Of a stretch of 64,000 nucleotides of DNA, positions 50,567-58,926 are shown one piece after another. The position numbers were made by a program, and so were the translations under genes. Source of the DNA: Bradyrhizobium manausense (GTDB lineage: Bacteria > Pseudomonadota > Alphaproteobacteria > Rhizobiales > Xanthobacteraceae). The DNA lies in the NCBI RefSeq assembly GCF_018131105.1, contig NZ_JAFCJI010000002.1, forward strand, positions 310,001-374,000, read 5' to 3'. Within the stretch, counting starts at the first letter, position 1. Every line of letters begins with the position of its first letter. A model generated the notes under the pieces. It was not told the origin of the DNA and made no database searches. It saw only the letters and a program-made list of their open reading frames with translations.

Positions 50567-51328
50567 TCACTGAACCAGGAAGCGCGGGAACATCGGCATC
50601 GGCAGCCCGAGCACGTAGGGGAAAAGTAGCGCGCAGCCGAGCGTCAGGCAGGCGCCGACGATGATTGCCTCGATCCAGCGCGTTTCATGCGTCCCCATCG
50701 CCGCGATCAGGAAACTCACGAACGCAGTAACCACGACCCCAAGTGGGCGAATGGCCAGGGCGAAGAAGACGATCGAGACCATTACGAAGAGCGGCCCGCG
50801 CCAGGAATAATGCGCCATCGCCGGTCCGTCGAACAACAATCCGGTCAATGCGATGCCGGCGCCAAGCGCAACCAGAAGCGCGCCGAACATCCGAGGCGCC
50901 GTGCCTGCGCCAAAGGAGAAGCCGCGCATCCCCTGCAAATCGCTGGAGGCCCAAAGCGCGAACAAGGCCAACGCCAGCAGGACGATCCCGCCGACATAGT
51001 CCTGTGCCGACCGGATCGTCATGAAGATCGTGAGGATCGCCACGGCGAACAGCGGGTAGGAATAGATCAGCGCGAGCAGCACATCCGATGACGCCTTCTT
51101 GGTGTCACCGCCGACCGCTCCGACCAACGCAGCGGGAGCACCTGCCACCAGCGCCGTCGCATGCGCGGCCACGATCTGCAATGGACCGCGCCCGGCGCCC
51201 CAGCCAAAGATCGTCCCGATCGACCAGATCAATTCGAAAATTTGCGGCGCTATGGCCAGCACACAGAAGCCGATGGCCACCGATGTGTTTCTGGTGGCTG
51301 TCGCCGAGTGGCCCATTGTGTCGGCCAT
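50567..51328 (-). CDS. tctB: Tripartite tricarboxylate transporter small membrane subunit
   Basis: The 253-aa product starts at ATG 51328 with GGAGGAGG six bases upstream. It is longer than usual TctB (about 150 aa): the C-terminal 150 residues carry the TctB domain (AQDYVGGIVLLALALFALWASSDLQGMRGFSFGAGTAPRMFGALLVALGAGI), while the N-terminal 100 residues add two extra membrane segments and a loop. It opens the tctB-tctA(-tctC) unit. Confidence 0.85.
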   Translation of the reverse strand: MADTMGHSATATRNTSVAIGFCVLAIAPQIFELIWSIGTIFGWGAGRGPLQIVAAHATALVAGAPAALVGAVGGDTKKASSDVLLALIYSYPLFAVAILTIFMTIRSAQDYVGGIVLLALALFALWASSDLQGMRGFSFGAGTAPRMFGALLVALGAGIALTGLLFDGPAMAHYSWRGPLFVMVSIVFFALAIRPLGVVVTAFVSFLIAAMGTHETRWIEAIIVGACLTLGCALLFPYVLGLPMPMFPRFLVQ

Positions 51329-51423
51329 GCATGCCTCCTCCGCGACCCGTAAGTCACGAGCACTGTTGTTCTAATCGGCTGGAAAAAGGATCCGCCCGCC
51401 CGATCATTGCCTAGCGATTTTCA

Positions 51424-51954
51424 TCACACAATGCCAGCAAAACCCAACAGCCCGCCCGCGAGCAGAAGCCACAGCGGATTGACGCGCGAGACGGAGGCGA
51501 TCAGTGCGACCGTTGCGGTGAGAAGCAGTGCAGCAATGGTGCGATCTGTCGATTGGGCGAGGATCAAGGCACTCGCCGCCATCAATCCGATCGACAGCGG
51601 AACCAGTGCGGCCTGGATCAGGCCGGGCCAGCGCGATTGGCTCGGCCGGTTCAGGAGCCGGCTGACATAATAGGCAAGCAGCGCCGTCGGCAGGCACATC
51701 GCCAGCGTCGCTGCCAGCGCGCCGGGAATGCCGGCGACCGCATAGCCGATCAACGTGACGATGAGAACGTTCGGACCCGGCGAGAGCTGCGCGATCGCAT
51801 AGGCGTCGGCGAATTGCTTGTCGGTCATCCAGTGATGCACATCCACCGCGATGCGGTGCATCTCGGGCACCGCCGCGGCAGCGCCGCCGACCGCGAACAG
51901 CGACATCAGACCGAAGGTGGAGATCAGCGCCCAGATCGGGTTCTCGCTACTCAT
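51424..51954 (-). CDS. Short-chain chromate transporter, C-terminal-type half
   Basis: The 176-aa product is one CHR domain with about six helices. Conserved pieces are FGLMSLFAVGGAAAAVPEMHRIAVDVHHWMTDKQFADAYAIAQLSPGPNVLIVTLIGY. It starts 4 nt inside its partner gene (ATGA). Short-chain CHR proteins work as pairs of opposite topology. The actual ion may be chromate or another oxyanion. Confidence 0.88.
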   Translation of the reverse strand: MSSENPIWALISTFGLMSLFAVGGAAAAVPEMHRIAVDVHHWMTDKQFADAYAIAQLSPGPNVLIVTLIGYAVAGIPGALAATLAMCLPTALLAYYVSRLLNRPSQSRWPGLIQAALVPLSIGLMAASALILAQSTDRTIAALLLTATVALIASVSRVNPLWLLLAGGLLGFAGIV

Positions 51955-52556
51955 GCTGCTACCTTCCGCCGCATCACATAGGTGAGACCAATGCTGAGCG
52001 GGATCGCGATCAGCAGCACCGCCTGCAGCGGCAGACGAAGTATGCCGATAGCAACGAACACGCCGAGCATCAGGATGAGCACGACGACGTCGATCCGTTT
52101 GAGCAGCGGCGTCATCATCCGGAAGACCACAGCGATCAGGAGGCCGACCGCCGCGCAGGAGATGCCCGCAAGAATCCGGCGCAGCACCTCCACATCGCCG
52201 AAGCGGGCGTAGATGATCGCGAGCACGGTCATGATCAGCGTCGGCGGCAGCAACAGTCCTGTGAAGGCGGCGACGCCGCCGGCGATGCCCCGCAGCCGCG
52301 AGCCGAACACCATCGACAGGTTGACGATGTTGGGCCCGGGCAGGAAATGGCAGAGCGCGAAGGTCTCGTTGAACTCGTCGGCTGTCATCCAGCGGTGCTG
52401 GTCGACGATGGCGTGCCGGGCAAACACCAGGACGCCGCCGAAGCCGGCCAGCGACATCCTGGCGAAGGCCAGGAATAACGCCAGAAGACCGGGCGGAGCG
52501 GCGGGGGTGACGGGAATTTCCGGCTCTTGGGTGGCCGGTGCTGAATCCGTGGACAT
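51951..52556 (-). CDS. Short-chain chromate transporter, N-terminal-type half
   Basis: The 201-aa product has a Pro-rich head (about 25 residues), then a CHR domain: FARMSLAGFGGVLVFARHAIVDQHRWMTADEFNETFALCHFLPGPNIVNLSMVFG. It is the first gene of the pair. The two halves are complete and separately started, so this is not a broken long-chain chrA. Confidence 0.88.
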   Translation of the reverse strand: MSTDSAPATQEPEIPVTPAAPPGLLALFLAFARMSLAGFGGVLVFARHAIVDQHRWMTADEFNETFALCHFLPGPNIVNLSMVFGSRLRGIAGGVAAFTGLLLPPTLIMTVLAIIYARFGDVEVLRRILAGISCAAVGLLIAVVFRMMTPLLKRIDVVVLILMLGVFVAIGILRLPLQAVLLIAIPLSIGLTYVMRRKVAA

Positions 52557-52677
52557 GTCAGCAGCTTAGAACGCGGGTCGCGGTTCGGCCAAGCTCAGGA
52601 CTGCGACCGTCCCGGACCTATCCAAAGGAACCTCACCTCTCTGCTCGAAACCTCTGTTTTTTGAAACCTTTGCCCCC

Positions 52678-52683
52678 TATATT
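52678..52683 (+). promoter_or_regulatory. Possible -10 box (TATATT) for ssrA
   Basis: It lies a few bases before the tmRNA acceptor piece. No good -35 box stands at 17 bp (TGTTTT), so the call is tentative. Confidence 0.3.
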
Positions 52684-52684
52684 G

Positions 52685-53030
52685 GGGGTGCCGGTTCGCC
52701 GGCTATGGAAATAAACGGTCGTCGCAATAAACCATTCGGACCCGGGGGCGGTACCCGGCGCCTCCACCAAAGCCCATCGTTCGGCGGACTTGGCCCGCTC
52801 AAGTGAGCTTCGGCGGGGGCGAAATAGGATCGACGAGGGCGTAAAGGGCGAACTTTTTCCCGGTATTGTTCCGCCGTTATCGGGCTATGCAATAGTTGCC
52901 AACGACAACTTTGCTCCGGTTGCTCAGGCTGCGTAACGCAGTTTGAAAGACCATCTTAAAGTCCTAACGGGTTAAGCTCCGTTAGGCGGGGTTCGGAGGC
53001 ACCTGGCAACAGAAGCCTCCACTTACCTCT
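52685..53030 (+). ncRNA. ssrA: Two-piece (permuted) tmRNA precursor
   Basis: The gene is circularly permuted, as in Alphaproteobacteria. The acceptor piece comes first and ends in CGCCTCC-A-CCA at 52760-52769. After a spacer that is removed, the coding piece begins GGGGGCGAAATAGGATCGAC at 52815. GGGGGCG pairs with CGCCTCC to make the 7-bp acceptor stem. The tag frame is at 52898-52936. Downstream hairpins CCTAACGG / CCGTTAGG (near 52961-52989) and GGAGGC / GCCTCC (near 52999-53029) close the coding piece. The outer ends are approximate. With SmpB it rescues stalled ribosomes. Confidence 0.92.
52898..52936 (+). other. tmRNA tag reading frame
   Basis: The resume codon GCC and following codons read ANDNFAPVAQAA, then TAA. 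This fits alphaproteobacterial ssrA tags, with the AND-type start that SspB recognises and the hydrophobic-Ala-Ala end that ClpX recognises. Confidence 0.93.
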
Positions 53031-53137
53031 GATTTCCTTCCCGGCGGGGACTCCTGCTGACCCGTCAGGCGCGGTACTATTGCGGCTTGGCGAGTCGGGC
53101 CGGCAGGGCCCGCCTCCTGGAATGCAACAGGACCACC

Positions 53138-53656
53138 ATGGCGACCGATCATATCCGATACGATGTGCTGGCACGCGACGCGCTGCGCGGCGTGCTGCGC
53201 AAGGTGCTGACCGACGCCGCGGCCCACGGCCTGCCGGGCGAGCATCATTTCTTCATCACCTTCGTATCGAAGGCCGAGGGCGTGAAGCTGTCGAGCCGTT
53301 TGCTGGCGCAATATCCGGAAGAGATGACGATCATCCTCCAGCACCAATTCTGGGACCTGACTGTGCTCGAGGACCGGTTCGAGGTCGGCCTGTCCTTCGG
53401 CGGCATCCCGGAGCGGCTGATCGTGCCGTTCAGCGCCATCAAGAGCTTCCTCGACCCCTCCGTGAAGTTCGGTCTCCAGTTCGACACCTCCGACGTCGCC
53501 GAGGTGACCAGCGAGAATTTGCCGTCGGCCGCTGTCCCGTCTGCTGCGGCAATGCCCGCACCGGCCACCGAGGCGGCCGAGACCGCGGAAGAGCCGACCC
53601 CGCCGAACCAGGGCGGCGCCGAGGTCGTGCGGCTCGATCGTTTCCGCAAGAAATGA
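53138..53656 (+). CDS. sspB: SspB-type adaptor for ssrA-tagged proteins (alphaproteobacterial form)
   Basis: The product has 172 residues from ATG 53138 (AACAGGA upstream). The folded domain (residues 1-115) includes IRYDVLARDALRGVLRKVL, HHFFITFVSKAEGVKL, LLAQYPEEMTIILQHQFWDLTVLEDRFEVGLSFGGIPERLIVPFSAIKSFLDPSVKFGLQF. A flexible Ala/Pro/Glu linker follows, then a basic C-terminal tail (VVRLDRFRKK) of the sort that docks on ClpX. It delivers ssrA-tagged substrates to ClpXP. It is directly downstream of ssrA, about 110 bp away. Confidence 0.92.
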   Translation: MATDHIRYDVLARDALRGVLRKVLTDAAAHGLPGEHHFFITFVSKAEGVKLSSRLLAQYPEEMTIILQHQFWDLTVLEDRFEVGLSFGGIPERLIVPFSAIKSFLDPSVKFGLQFDTSDVAEVTSENLPSAAVPSAAAMPAPATEAAETAEEPTPPNQGGAEVVRLDRFRKK

Positions 53657-53757
53657 TCTAGGTTGGCCGCGAGACCGTCGCGCCCGGCCAAACTCCCTAT
53701 ATAGAAGAGCACATGAAGAGGCCGCGCGGCATTTCGTGCGGCAGAATGGATGTGCCC

Positions 53758-55173
53758 ATGGCCAAAGCTGCGAAGACCGCCCGCCCCGCGACCCGCACCG
53801 AGACCGACAGCTTCGGTCCCATCGAAGTCCCCGCCGATCGCTATTGGGGGGCGCAGACCGAACGCTCACGCCAGAATTTCCGGATCGGCATCGACCGCAT
53901 GCCGATCTCGCTCGTGCATGCGCTCGGCATCGTCAAGCTTGCGGCTGCACAGTCCAACCTCGAGCTCGGCCTGCTCGACAAGCGCCGCGCTGGCGCGATC
54001 ATCCGTGCCGCGCATGAGGTGATCGAGGGCAAGCTCGATGATCACTTCCCGCTTGTCGTGTGGCAGACCGGCTCGGGCACCCAGAGCAATATGAATCTCA
54101 ACGAGGTCATCGCCAACCGCGCCAATGAGATGCTCGGCGGCGAGCTCGGCAGCAAGAAACCGGTGCATCCCAACGATCACGTCAACATGAGCCAGTCGTC
54201 GAACGACTCCTTCCCGACCGCGATGCACATCGCGGCGGCAAGCCGCATCAGCGCCGATCTCGTCCCTGCCCTTGGCGAGCTGCATCGCGCGCTACGCAAG
54301 AAGGAGAAGGAGTTTGCGAAGATCGTGAAGATCGGCCGCACCCACACCCAGGATGCGACGCCGCTGACGCTAGGCCAGGAATTTTCGGGCTATGCCGCGC
54401 AGGTCGAGAGCGGCATCGCGCGGCTCAAGGTCGCGGTGAAAGATCTTTATCCGCTGGCGCAAGGCGGCACCGCCGTCGGCACCGGCCTCAACTCCAAGCC
54501 CCGCTTTGCAAAGCTGTTTGCAAGGCACGTCGCCAGGATCACGAAACTCCCCTTCACCAGCGCCGCCAACAAATTCGAGGCACTGGCCTCGAACGACGCC
54601 TATGTGCTGGCGCACGGCGCCATCAATTCCGTCGCGACAGGCCTGTTCAAGATCGCCAACGACATCCGCCTGCTCGGATCGGGCCCGCGCTCGGGCCTTG
54701 GCGAATTGATCCTGCCGGAGAACGAGCCAGGCTCTTCGATCATGCCGGGTAAGGTCAATCCAACGCAATGCGAGGCGATGACGATGGTGTGCTGCCAGGT
54801 GTTCGGCAATCACACCGCCATCACGGTCGCCGGCAGCCAGGGCCATTTCGAGCTCAACGTCTACAAGCCCGTTCTCGCTTACAACATGCTGCACTCGATC
54901 CGTTTGATGGCAGACGCCGCGCGCTCCTTCACCGAACACTGCGTCAGCGGCATCCGTGCCGATCAGAAGCACATCAAGGAGTTGATGGAGCGTTCGCTGA
55001 TGCTGGTGACCGCGCTGGCGCCGAAGATCGGCTACGACAATGCAGCCAAGGTCGCCAAGACCGCGCATGCCAACGGCACGACGCTGAAGGAGGAGGCGCT
55101 GAGGCTCGGCTTTGTCTCAGGCGACGAATTCGACCGCCTGGTGCAGCCGGAGAAGATGACTCGGCCCGGATGA
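53758..55173 (+). CDS. fumC: Fumarate hydratase class II
   Basis: The 471-aa product (ATG 53758) has the superfamily signature GSSIMPGKVNPTQ and the earlier motifs TGSGTQSNMNLNEVIANRANE, NMSQSSNDSFPTAMHI and GRTHTQDATPLTLGQEFSGY. It interconverts fumarate and malate. The start is uncertain: ATG at 53746 and ATG at 53713 (AGAAGAG upstream) are in frame and would add 4 or 15 residues. The cationic Ala/Lys-rich head (AKAAKTARPATRTET) is common in rhizobial copies. Confidence 0.94.
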   Translation: MAKAAKTARPATRTETDSFGPIEVPADRYWGAQTERSRQNFRIGIDRMPISLVHALGIVKLAAAQSNLELGLLDKRRAGAIIRAAHEVIEGKLDDHFPLVVWQTGSGTQSNMNLNEVIANRANEMLGGELGSKKPVHPNDHVNMSQSSNDSFPTAMHIAAASRISADLVPALGELHRALRKKEKEFAKIVKIGRTHTQDATPLTLGQEFSGYAAQVESGIARLKVAVKDLYPLAQGGTAVGTGLNSKPRFAKLFARHVARITKLPFTSAANKFEALASNDAYVLAHGAINSVATGLFKIANDIRLLGSGPRSGLGELILPENEPGSSIMPGKVNPTQCEAMTMVCCQVFGNHTAITVAGSQGHFELNVYKPVLAYNMLHSIRLMADAARSFTEHCVSGIRADQKHIKELMERSLMLVTALAPKIGYDNAAKVAKTAHANGTTLKEEALRLGFVSGDEFDRLVQPEKMTRPG

Positions 55174-55451
55174 ATTCCGAATTCCGATAGCCATCCGTAA
55201 TGATACGGAGCCTTAAATCTCAAAATTATAAGGCTTAAAGGACAGGATTTGATTACCGTCAATGCGGCGGCAGAGGCGCATGCTAGGCAAAGCCCCTCTG
55301 CCCTTCACAGGGCGAATTCATCGTTTGATGGCCCTCTGGGCCGATTGACGAGGACAAGCGAATGACGATCAAATTCTTTGGGGCGCGAAGCCGCGCCCAG
55401 TTTCTGAATGTAACATCCTGCCCGCAGAGGATCGGGTGATGGAGACGCGGC
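55174..55451. other. 278-bp intergenic region after fumC
   Basis: An imperfect hairpin AGCCTTA / TAAGGCT near 55209-55237 may end the fumC message. An ATG at 55362 opens a 25-codon frame behind GAGG, but coding character is poor. AT content is locally higher than in the surroundings. Confidence 0.4.
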
Positions 55452-55640
55452 ATGGGGAACGTCATCAACCTGAAGCGTTTCAGGAAGCGCGCCGAGCGGG
55501 AAGCGTCGGCGAAGCAGGCGGACGCCAACCGAACGAAGTTCGGCCGCACGAAGGCCGAGCGGTCGGCGGACGAGAAGCAGGCGGCCCAGGCGAACACGCA
55601 TCTGGACCAGCATCGGATCGATCGCGAGGAGCAGCCATGA
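55452..55640 (+). CDS. DUF4169 family protein
   Basis: The 62-aa, very charged product opens MGNVINLKRFRKRAEREASA and continues with Ala/Lys/Glu-rich helix and ends LDQHRIDREEQP, the pattern of DUF4169. Its stop overlaps the ATG of the ribbon-helix-helix gene by 4 bases, so the two are translated together. DUF4169-RHH pairs recur in Alphaproteobacteria near fumC; function unknown. Confidence 0.87.
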   Translation: MGNVINLKRFRKRAEREASAKQADANRTKFGRTKAERSADEKQAAQANTHLDQHRIDREEQP

Positions 55641-55888
55641 AGTCGCCCGTCGTGAAGCGATCGATCGTGGTCGCCGGCCACAAGACCAGCGTCAGCCTGG
55701 AAGAGGCGTTCTGGAACGGCATGAAGGAGATCTCGGGCCTGCGCAACATGACGCTGTCCGAGCTCGTCGGCGAAATCGACGGCGCCCGCCAGCAGGGCAA
55801 TCTGTCCTCGGCGATCCGCCTGTTCGTGCTCGACTACTTCAAGAGCCGCGCCATGGCCGCCATCCAGGCAGACAAGGTCCCGGCCTAG
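55637..55888 (+). CDS. Ribbon-helix-helix domain protein
   Basis: The product has 83 residues from ATG 55637. It reads KRSIVVAGHKTSVSLEEAFWNGMKEISGLRNMTLSELVGEIDGARQQGNLSSAIRLFVLDYFKSR: the strand (HKTSVSLE) followed by two helices is the RHH fold of the RHH_4 group. It may bind DNA as a dimer. Coupled to DUF4169 upstream and 113 bp ahead of feoA. Confidence 0.87.
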   Translation: MKSPVVKRSIVVAGHKTSVSLEEAFWNGMKEISGLRNMTLSELVGEIDGARQQGNLSSAIRLFVLDYFKSRAMAAIQADKVPA

Positions 55889-55925
55889 CGCCGGGGCGCA
55901 CTGCCCACGGCTTCGTGATCTGCAC

Positions 55926-55942
55926 TTTAAAATCACTCTAAG
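55926..55942. promoter_or_regulatory. Iron-control-element-like site before feoAB
   Basis: TTTAAAATCACTCTAAG matches 11 of the 14 fixed positions of the Irr box TTTAGAA-N3-TTCTAAA. It sits in a larger inverted repeat (TGCAC...GTGCA, 55921-55947), 60 bp before the feoA ATG. Irr control of ferrous uptake is known in Bradyrhizobium; this site is an inference. Confidence 0.55.
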
Positions 55943-56001
55943 GTGCAGTTTCGGCGAGCGTGTGCGCTTGACCTCCATGCCTTGCGTTGAAAATACAGGG
56001 C

Positions 56002-56277
56002 ATGACCGACACTCATGATATGCGCCGCGAAATGCCGCTCGGCCTGGCCAAGCGTGGCTATACCGGCGTCATTCAGCACCTCTCGGCCAAGGACGCCGGC
56101 TCGGCTCTCACGGATATCGAGCTCGAGAGCCGGTTGATCGAGCTCGGCTTCGTCGAGGGCGCCCGGGTCGAGGTCCTGCACGAGGGGCTGGTCGGGCGCG
56201 ACCCGATCGCCGTGCGTGTCGACAACATCACCATCGCGGTGCGCCGCCGCGAGGCCATGGCCATCATCGTCGCCTGA
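56002..56277 (+). CDS. feoA: FeoA, ferrous iron transport accessory protein
   Basis: The product has 91 residues from ATG 56002 (a TTG at 55987 is also in frame). It has the SH3-like FeoA core: MPLGLAKRGYTGVIQHLSA, LTDIELESRLIELGFVEGARVEVLHEGLVGRDPIAVRVDNITIAVRRREAMAIIV. It likely tunes the FeoB channel. It is 24 nt ahead of feoB, with which it must be co-transcribed. Confidence 0.92.
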   Translation: MTDTHDMRREMPLGLAKRGYTGVIQHLSAKDAGSALTDIELESRLIELGFVEGARVEVLHEGLVGRDPIAVRVDNITIAVRRREAMAIIVA

Positions 56278-56301
56278 GATCGCGACCGGACATCCGATTC
56301 C

Positions 56302-58173
56302 ATGGAATTACCCCTTCTGCATCTCGCCCTGGTGGGCACGCCAAACAGCGGCAAGACTTCGCTGTTCAATGCGCTGACCGGCAGCCGGCAAAAGGTCGCG
56401 AACTATCCGGGCGTCACCGTCGAGCGCAAGGAAGGTTTTTTCGTCACCCCGCAGGGACGCCAGGTCTCGGTGGTCGATCTGCCCGGCACCTATTCGCTGC
56501 GCGGCCGCAGCCCGGACGAGGAAATCACCCGCGACTTCGTGCTCGGCAAGGCCTCCGGCGAGACCGTGCCCGACCTCGTGCTGTGCGTGGCGGACTCCAC
56601 CAATCTGCGCCTGACCATCCGCCTGCTGCTCGAGCTCAAGCGCACCGGCCGGCCGATGATCCTCGTGCTCAACATGTTCGACATCGCGAACCGCCGCGGC
56701 ATCTCGGTCGACGTCGTCAGGCTCGCCAAGGAGCTCGGCGTGCCCGTGGTCACCTCGATCGCGGTGCGCAAGGGCGGCACGGCCGACCTCCTGGCGCTGA
56801 CCGACGAGATCTCGGCCGAACTCGCCGCCGAGCCGGCCGAAAACAGCTGGCGCGCGCTCAGCGTCGCCGAGCTGCGCGCGACCCAGCGCGAAGCCGACCG
56901 CATCATCTCGGACTGCGTCAGCTTGCCTGCCAGGCCCGACACGTGGACCGCGCGGATCGATGCGATCGTGCTGCATCCCGTCGGCGGGCTGGTCGTGCTG
57001 GCACTCATCCTGTTCGTGATGTTCCAGGCGGTGTTCGCCTGGGCGCAGCCGCTGATGGAGCTGCTGCAATCCGGCTTCGATGCGCTCGGCGACTTCGTTC
57101 ACGCCACCCTGCCCGGCGGCCTGCTGCAGAGCTTCCTTCAGAACGGCGTGATCTCGGGCGTCGGCAGCGTCATCGTGTTCCTGCCGCAGATCATCATCAT
57201 CTTCCTGTTCATCCTGCTGCTGGAAGATTTCGGCTACATGGCGCGCGCCGCGTTCCTGATGGACCGCATCATGGGCGGCGCCGGCTTGCACGGCCGCGCC
57301 TTCATTCCGCTGCTGTCGAGCTTTGCCTGCGCCATTCCCGGCATCATGGCGACGCGCGTCATCGACAACAAGCGCGACCGGCTGACCACGATCCTGATCG
57401 CGCCGCTGATGACCTGCTCGGCGCGCATTCCCGTCTACACGCTGATCATCTCCGCCTTCATTCCGGCCAAGGACGTCTGGGGCTTCATCAACCTGCAAGG
57501 CCTCGTGATGTTCGGCCTCTATGCCGCCGGCATCACCAGCGCGCTCATCGTCTCGTTCCTGATCAAGTTCTTCATGATGCGCGACTACGCGCCGGCACCG
57601 TTCATGCTGGAGCTGCCGGACTACAAGATGCCGCGGCTGAAATCGATCGCGATCGGCATCTTCACCCGCGCAAAGATGTTCCTGCAGCGCGCCGGCACCA
57701 CGATCTTTTCGATGATGGTGCTGATCTGGTTCCTGGCCTCGTTCCCGCAGCCGCCTGCGGGCGCGACCGAGCCCGCGATCGATTTCAGCCTGGCTGCCAT
57801 CATCGGCAAGGCGATCGAGCCCCTGCTTCACCCCGTCGGCTTCAACTGGCAGATCGCGGTCGCGCTGATCCCGGGCATGGCGGCACGCGAAGTCGCGGTC
57901 GCAGCCCTCGGCACCGTCTATGCGATCGAAGGCGGCAAGGAGGCGGCCGAGCAGATCGGTCAGGTGCTGGCAACGAAATGGTCGCTCGCGACCGCGCTGT
58001 CGATGCTGGCCTGGTACATCTTCGCACCGCAATGCGCCTCCACGCTCGCGGTCATCAGGCGCGAGACCGGAAGCTGGGGCTGGATGGCGGCGACCTTCGC
58101 CTACATGCTGGTGCTGGCCTATGCGGCGAGCCTTCTGACGTTCAACATCGCGGTCGCGCTCGGCGCGGGCTAG
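56302..58173 (+). CDS. feoB: Ferrous iron transporter FeoB
   Basis: The 623-aa product starts with a GTPase domain: G1 GTPNSGKTS (12-20), G2 region NYPGVTVERKEG, G3 DLPGTYSL, G4 NMFD. A helical GDI-like part follows to about 215. The membrane part carries two Gate motifs (FGYMARAAFLMDRIMGGAGLHGRAFIPLLSSFACAIPG and AAREVAVAALGTVY). It is shorter than E. coli FeoB (773 aa). No FeoC gene follows; a dispersed repeat does. It imports Fe2+ across the inner membrane. Confidence 0.95.
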   Translation: MELPLLHLALVGTPNSGKTSLFNALTGSRQKVANYPGVTVERKEGFFVTPQGRQVSVVDLPGTYSLRGRSPDEEITRDFVLGKASGETVPDLVLCVADSTNLRLTIRLLLELKRTGRPMILVLNMFDIANRRGISVDVVRLAKELGVPVVTSIAVRKGGTADLLALTDEISAELAAEPAENSWRALSVAELRATQREADRIISDCVSLPARPDTWTARIDAIVLHPVGGLVVLALILFVMFQAVFAWAQPLMELLQSGFDALGDFVHATLPGGLLQSFLQNGVISGVGSVIVFLPQIIIIFLFILLLEDFGYMARAAFLMDRIMGGAGLHGRAFIPLLSSFACAIPGIMATRVIDNKRDRLTTILIAPLMTCSARIPVYTLIISAFIPAKDVWGFINLQGLVMFGLYAAGITSALIVSFLIKFFMMRDYAPAPFMLELPDYKMPRLKSIAIGIFTRAKMFLQRAGTTIFSMMVLIWFLASFPQPPAGATEPAIDFSLAAIIGKAIEPLLHPVGFNWQIAVALIPGMAAREVAVAALGTVYAIEGGKEAAEQIGQVLATKWSLATALSMLAWYIFAPQCASTLAVIRRETGSWGWMAATFAYMLVLAYAASLLTFNIAVALGAG

Positions 58174-58192
58174 CTCCCCCGCCCCAAAACTG

Positions 58193-58216
58193 CGAAAACA
58201 ACCCCATGCACAGTAG
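58193..58216. repeat. Dispersed repeat core, copy 2
   Basis: Exact inverse complement of 11895-11918, 20 nt after the feoB stop, with related flanking sequence. The following 58217-58400 stretch shows no gene. Confidence 0.7.
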
Positions 58217-58414
58217 ACAGGGGTTGTGAAATCAATGGCTTACGCCTGGGCGGGGCCACCCGACCGTAACGGCAAGCCTCCTGACCTACAGCGTCGCGAT
58301 CGCCTCTGCGCGATGCTTGCGCTCCGTTTCGGAACCGACCCCATTGATTTGTCTCAATGGTTTACCTCATCGGCCTGTCACGCTTTCTCGTCGTCCTGCA
58401 AAGGGAGAGTGCAC

Positions 58415-58696
58415 ATGACTGGACGTGCCAAGCTGATCGGATTGTTCGTCACCGCCGCGCTGTTCACGGCAGCGCCTTTGTCGCTTCACACCTCGCCGTC
58501 GAAAACGCTCGCCGTGTCCGTTGACACCGCCGCGGCCCGCGTCGGGCGCCCCCTTACGCCGATGAGCGTCGCAGGCGTCAACCGCAGGGTCCATCGGCGG
58601 GCGTATTACGGCGCAGCAGCGGCAGGAGCCGCAGCCTATGGAGCCTATGGCTATCGCCGTGCCTGTGGATACTACCCCTATCCGCCCTGCTATTGA
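58415..58696 (+). CDS. Small exported protein, 93 aa, Tyr/Ala/Gly-rich end
   Basis: ATG 58415 has GGGAGAG six bases upstream; the longer frame to 58226 runs through repeat DNA. A signal peptide (KLIGLFVTAALFTAAPLS) is followed by a basic middle (NRRVHRRAYYG) and a low-complexity end (AAAAGAAAYGAYGYRRACGYYPYPPCY). Such proteins are frequent in Bradyrhizobium and uncharacterised. Probably periplasmic. Confidence 0.7.
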   Translation: MTGRAKLIGLFVTAALFTAAPLSLHTSPSKTLAVSVDTAAARVGRPLTPMSVAGVNRRVHRRAYYGAAAAGAAAYGAYGYRRACGYYPYPPCY

Positions 58697-58926
58697 GGCG
58701 CCGGTTCAAGGGCGCGCAACAAGCCGTTGAACCACATCAAGACCGGATGAATCTGTGCCGGCAACGTCGAGGTCCGACCGCATGGACGGACTATGGGTGC
58801 GCTGTACCCCAAGCTTTGGGTTAGGGCGGGTGACCGCGGAGTCGGCACGTCCGGTTCAACCAAGAGCTACTTTATCGCCGATCGGCCCGCGGCTAGTCTC
58901 GCTTGACAACGCGGAAGGACGCCGGA
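58697..58926. other. 230-bp intergenic region, no gene seen
   Basis: Contains the leader of the monooxygenase gene. Nothing recognisable besides short imperfect repeats. Confidence 0.5.

Noticed and set aside
51424..52556. A broken long-chain chrA (frameshift between two halves)
   Set aside because: Each half is a full CHR domain with its own start and the join is a normal ATGA overlap; short-chain pairs are a known form.
55362..55439. 25-codon frame with GAGG upstream, just before DUF4169
   Set aside because: Coding character is weak (Arg/Cys/Gln mix without pattern) and the frame is too short to judge.
56308..58032. 574-codon open frame opposite feoB
   Set aside because: Shadow of feoB, with low-complexity Arg/Asp/Gln translation and no start signals.
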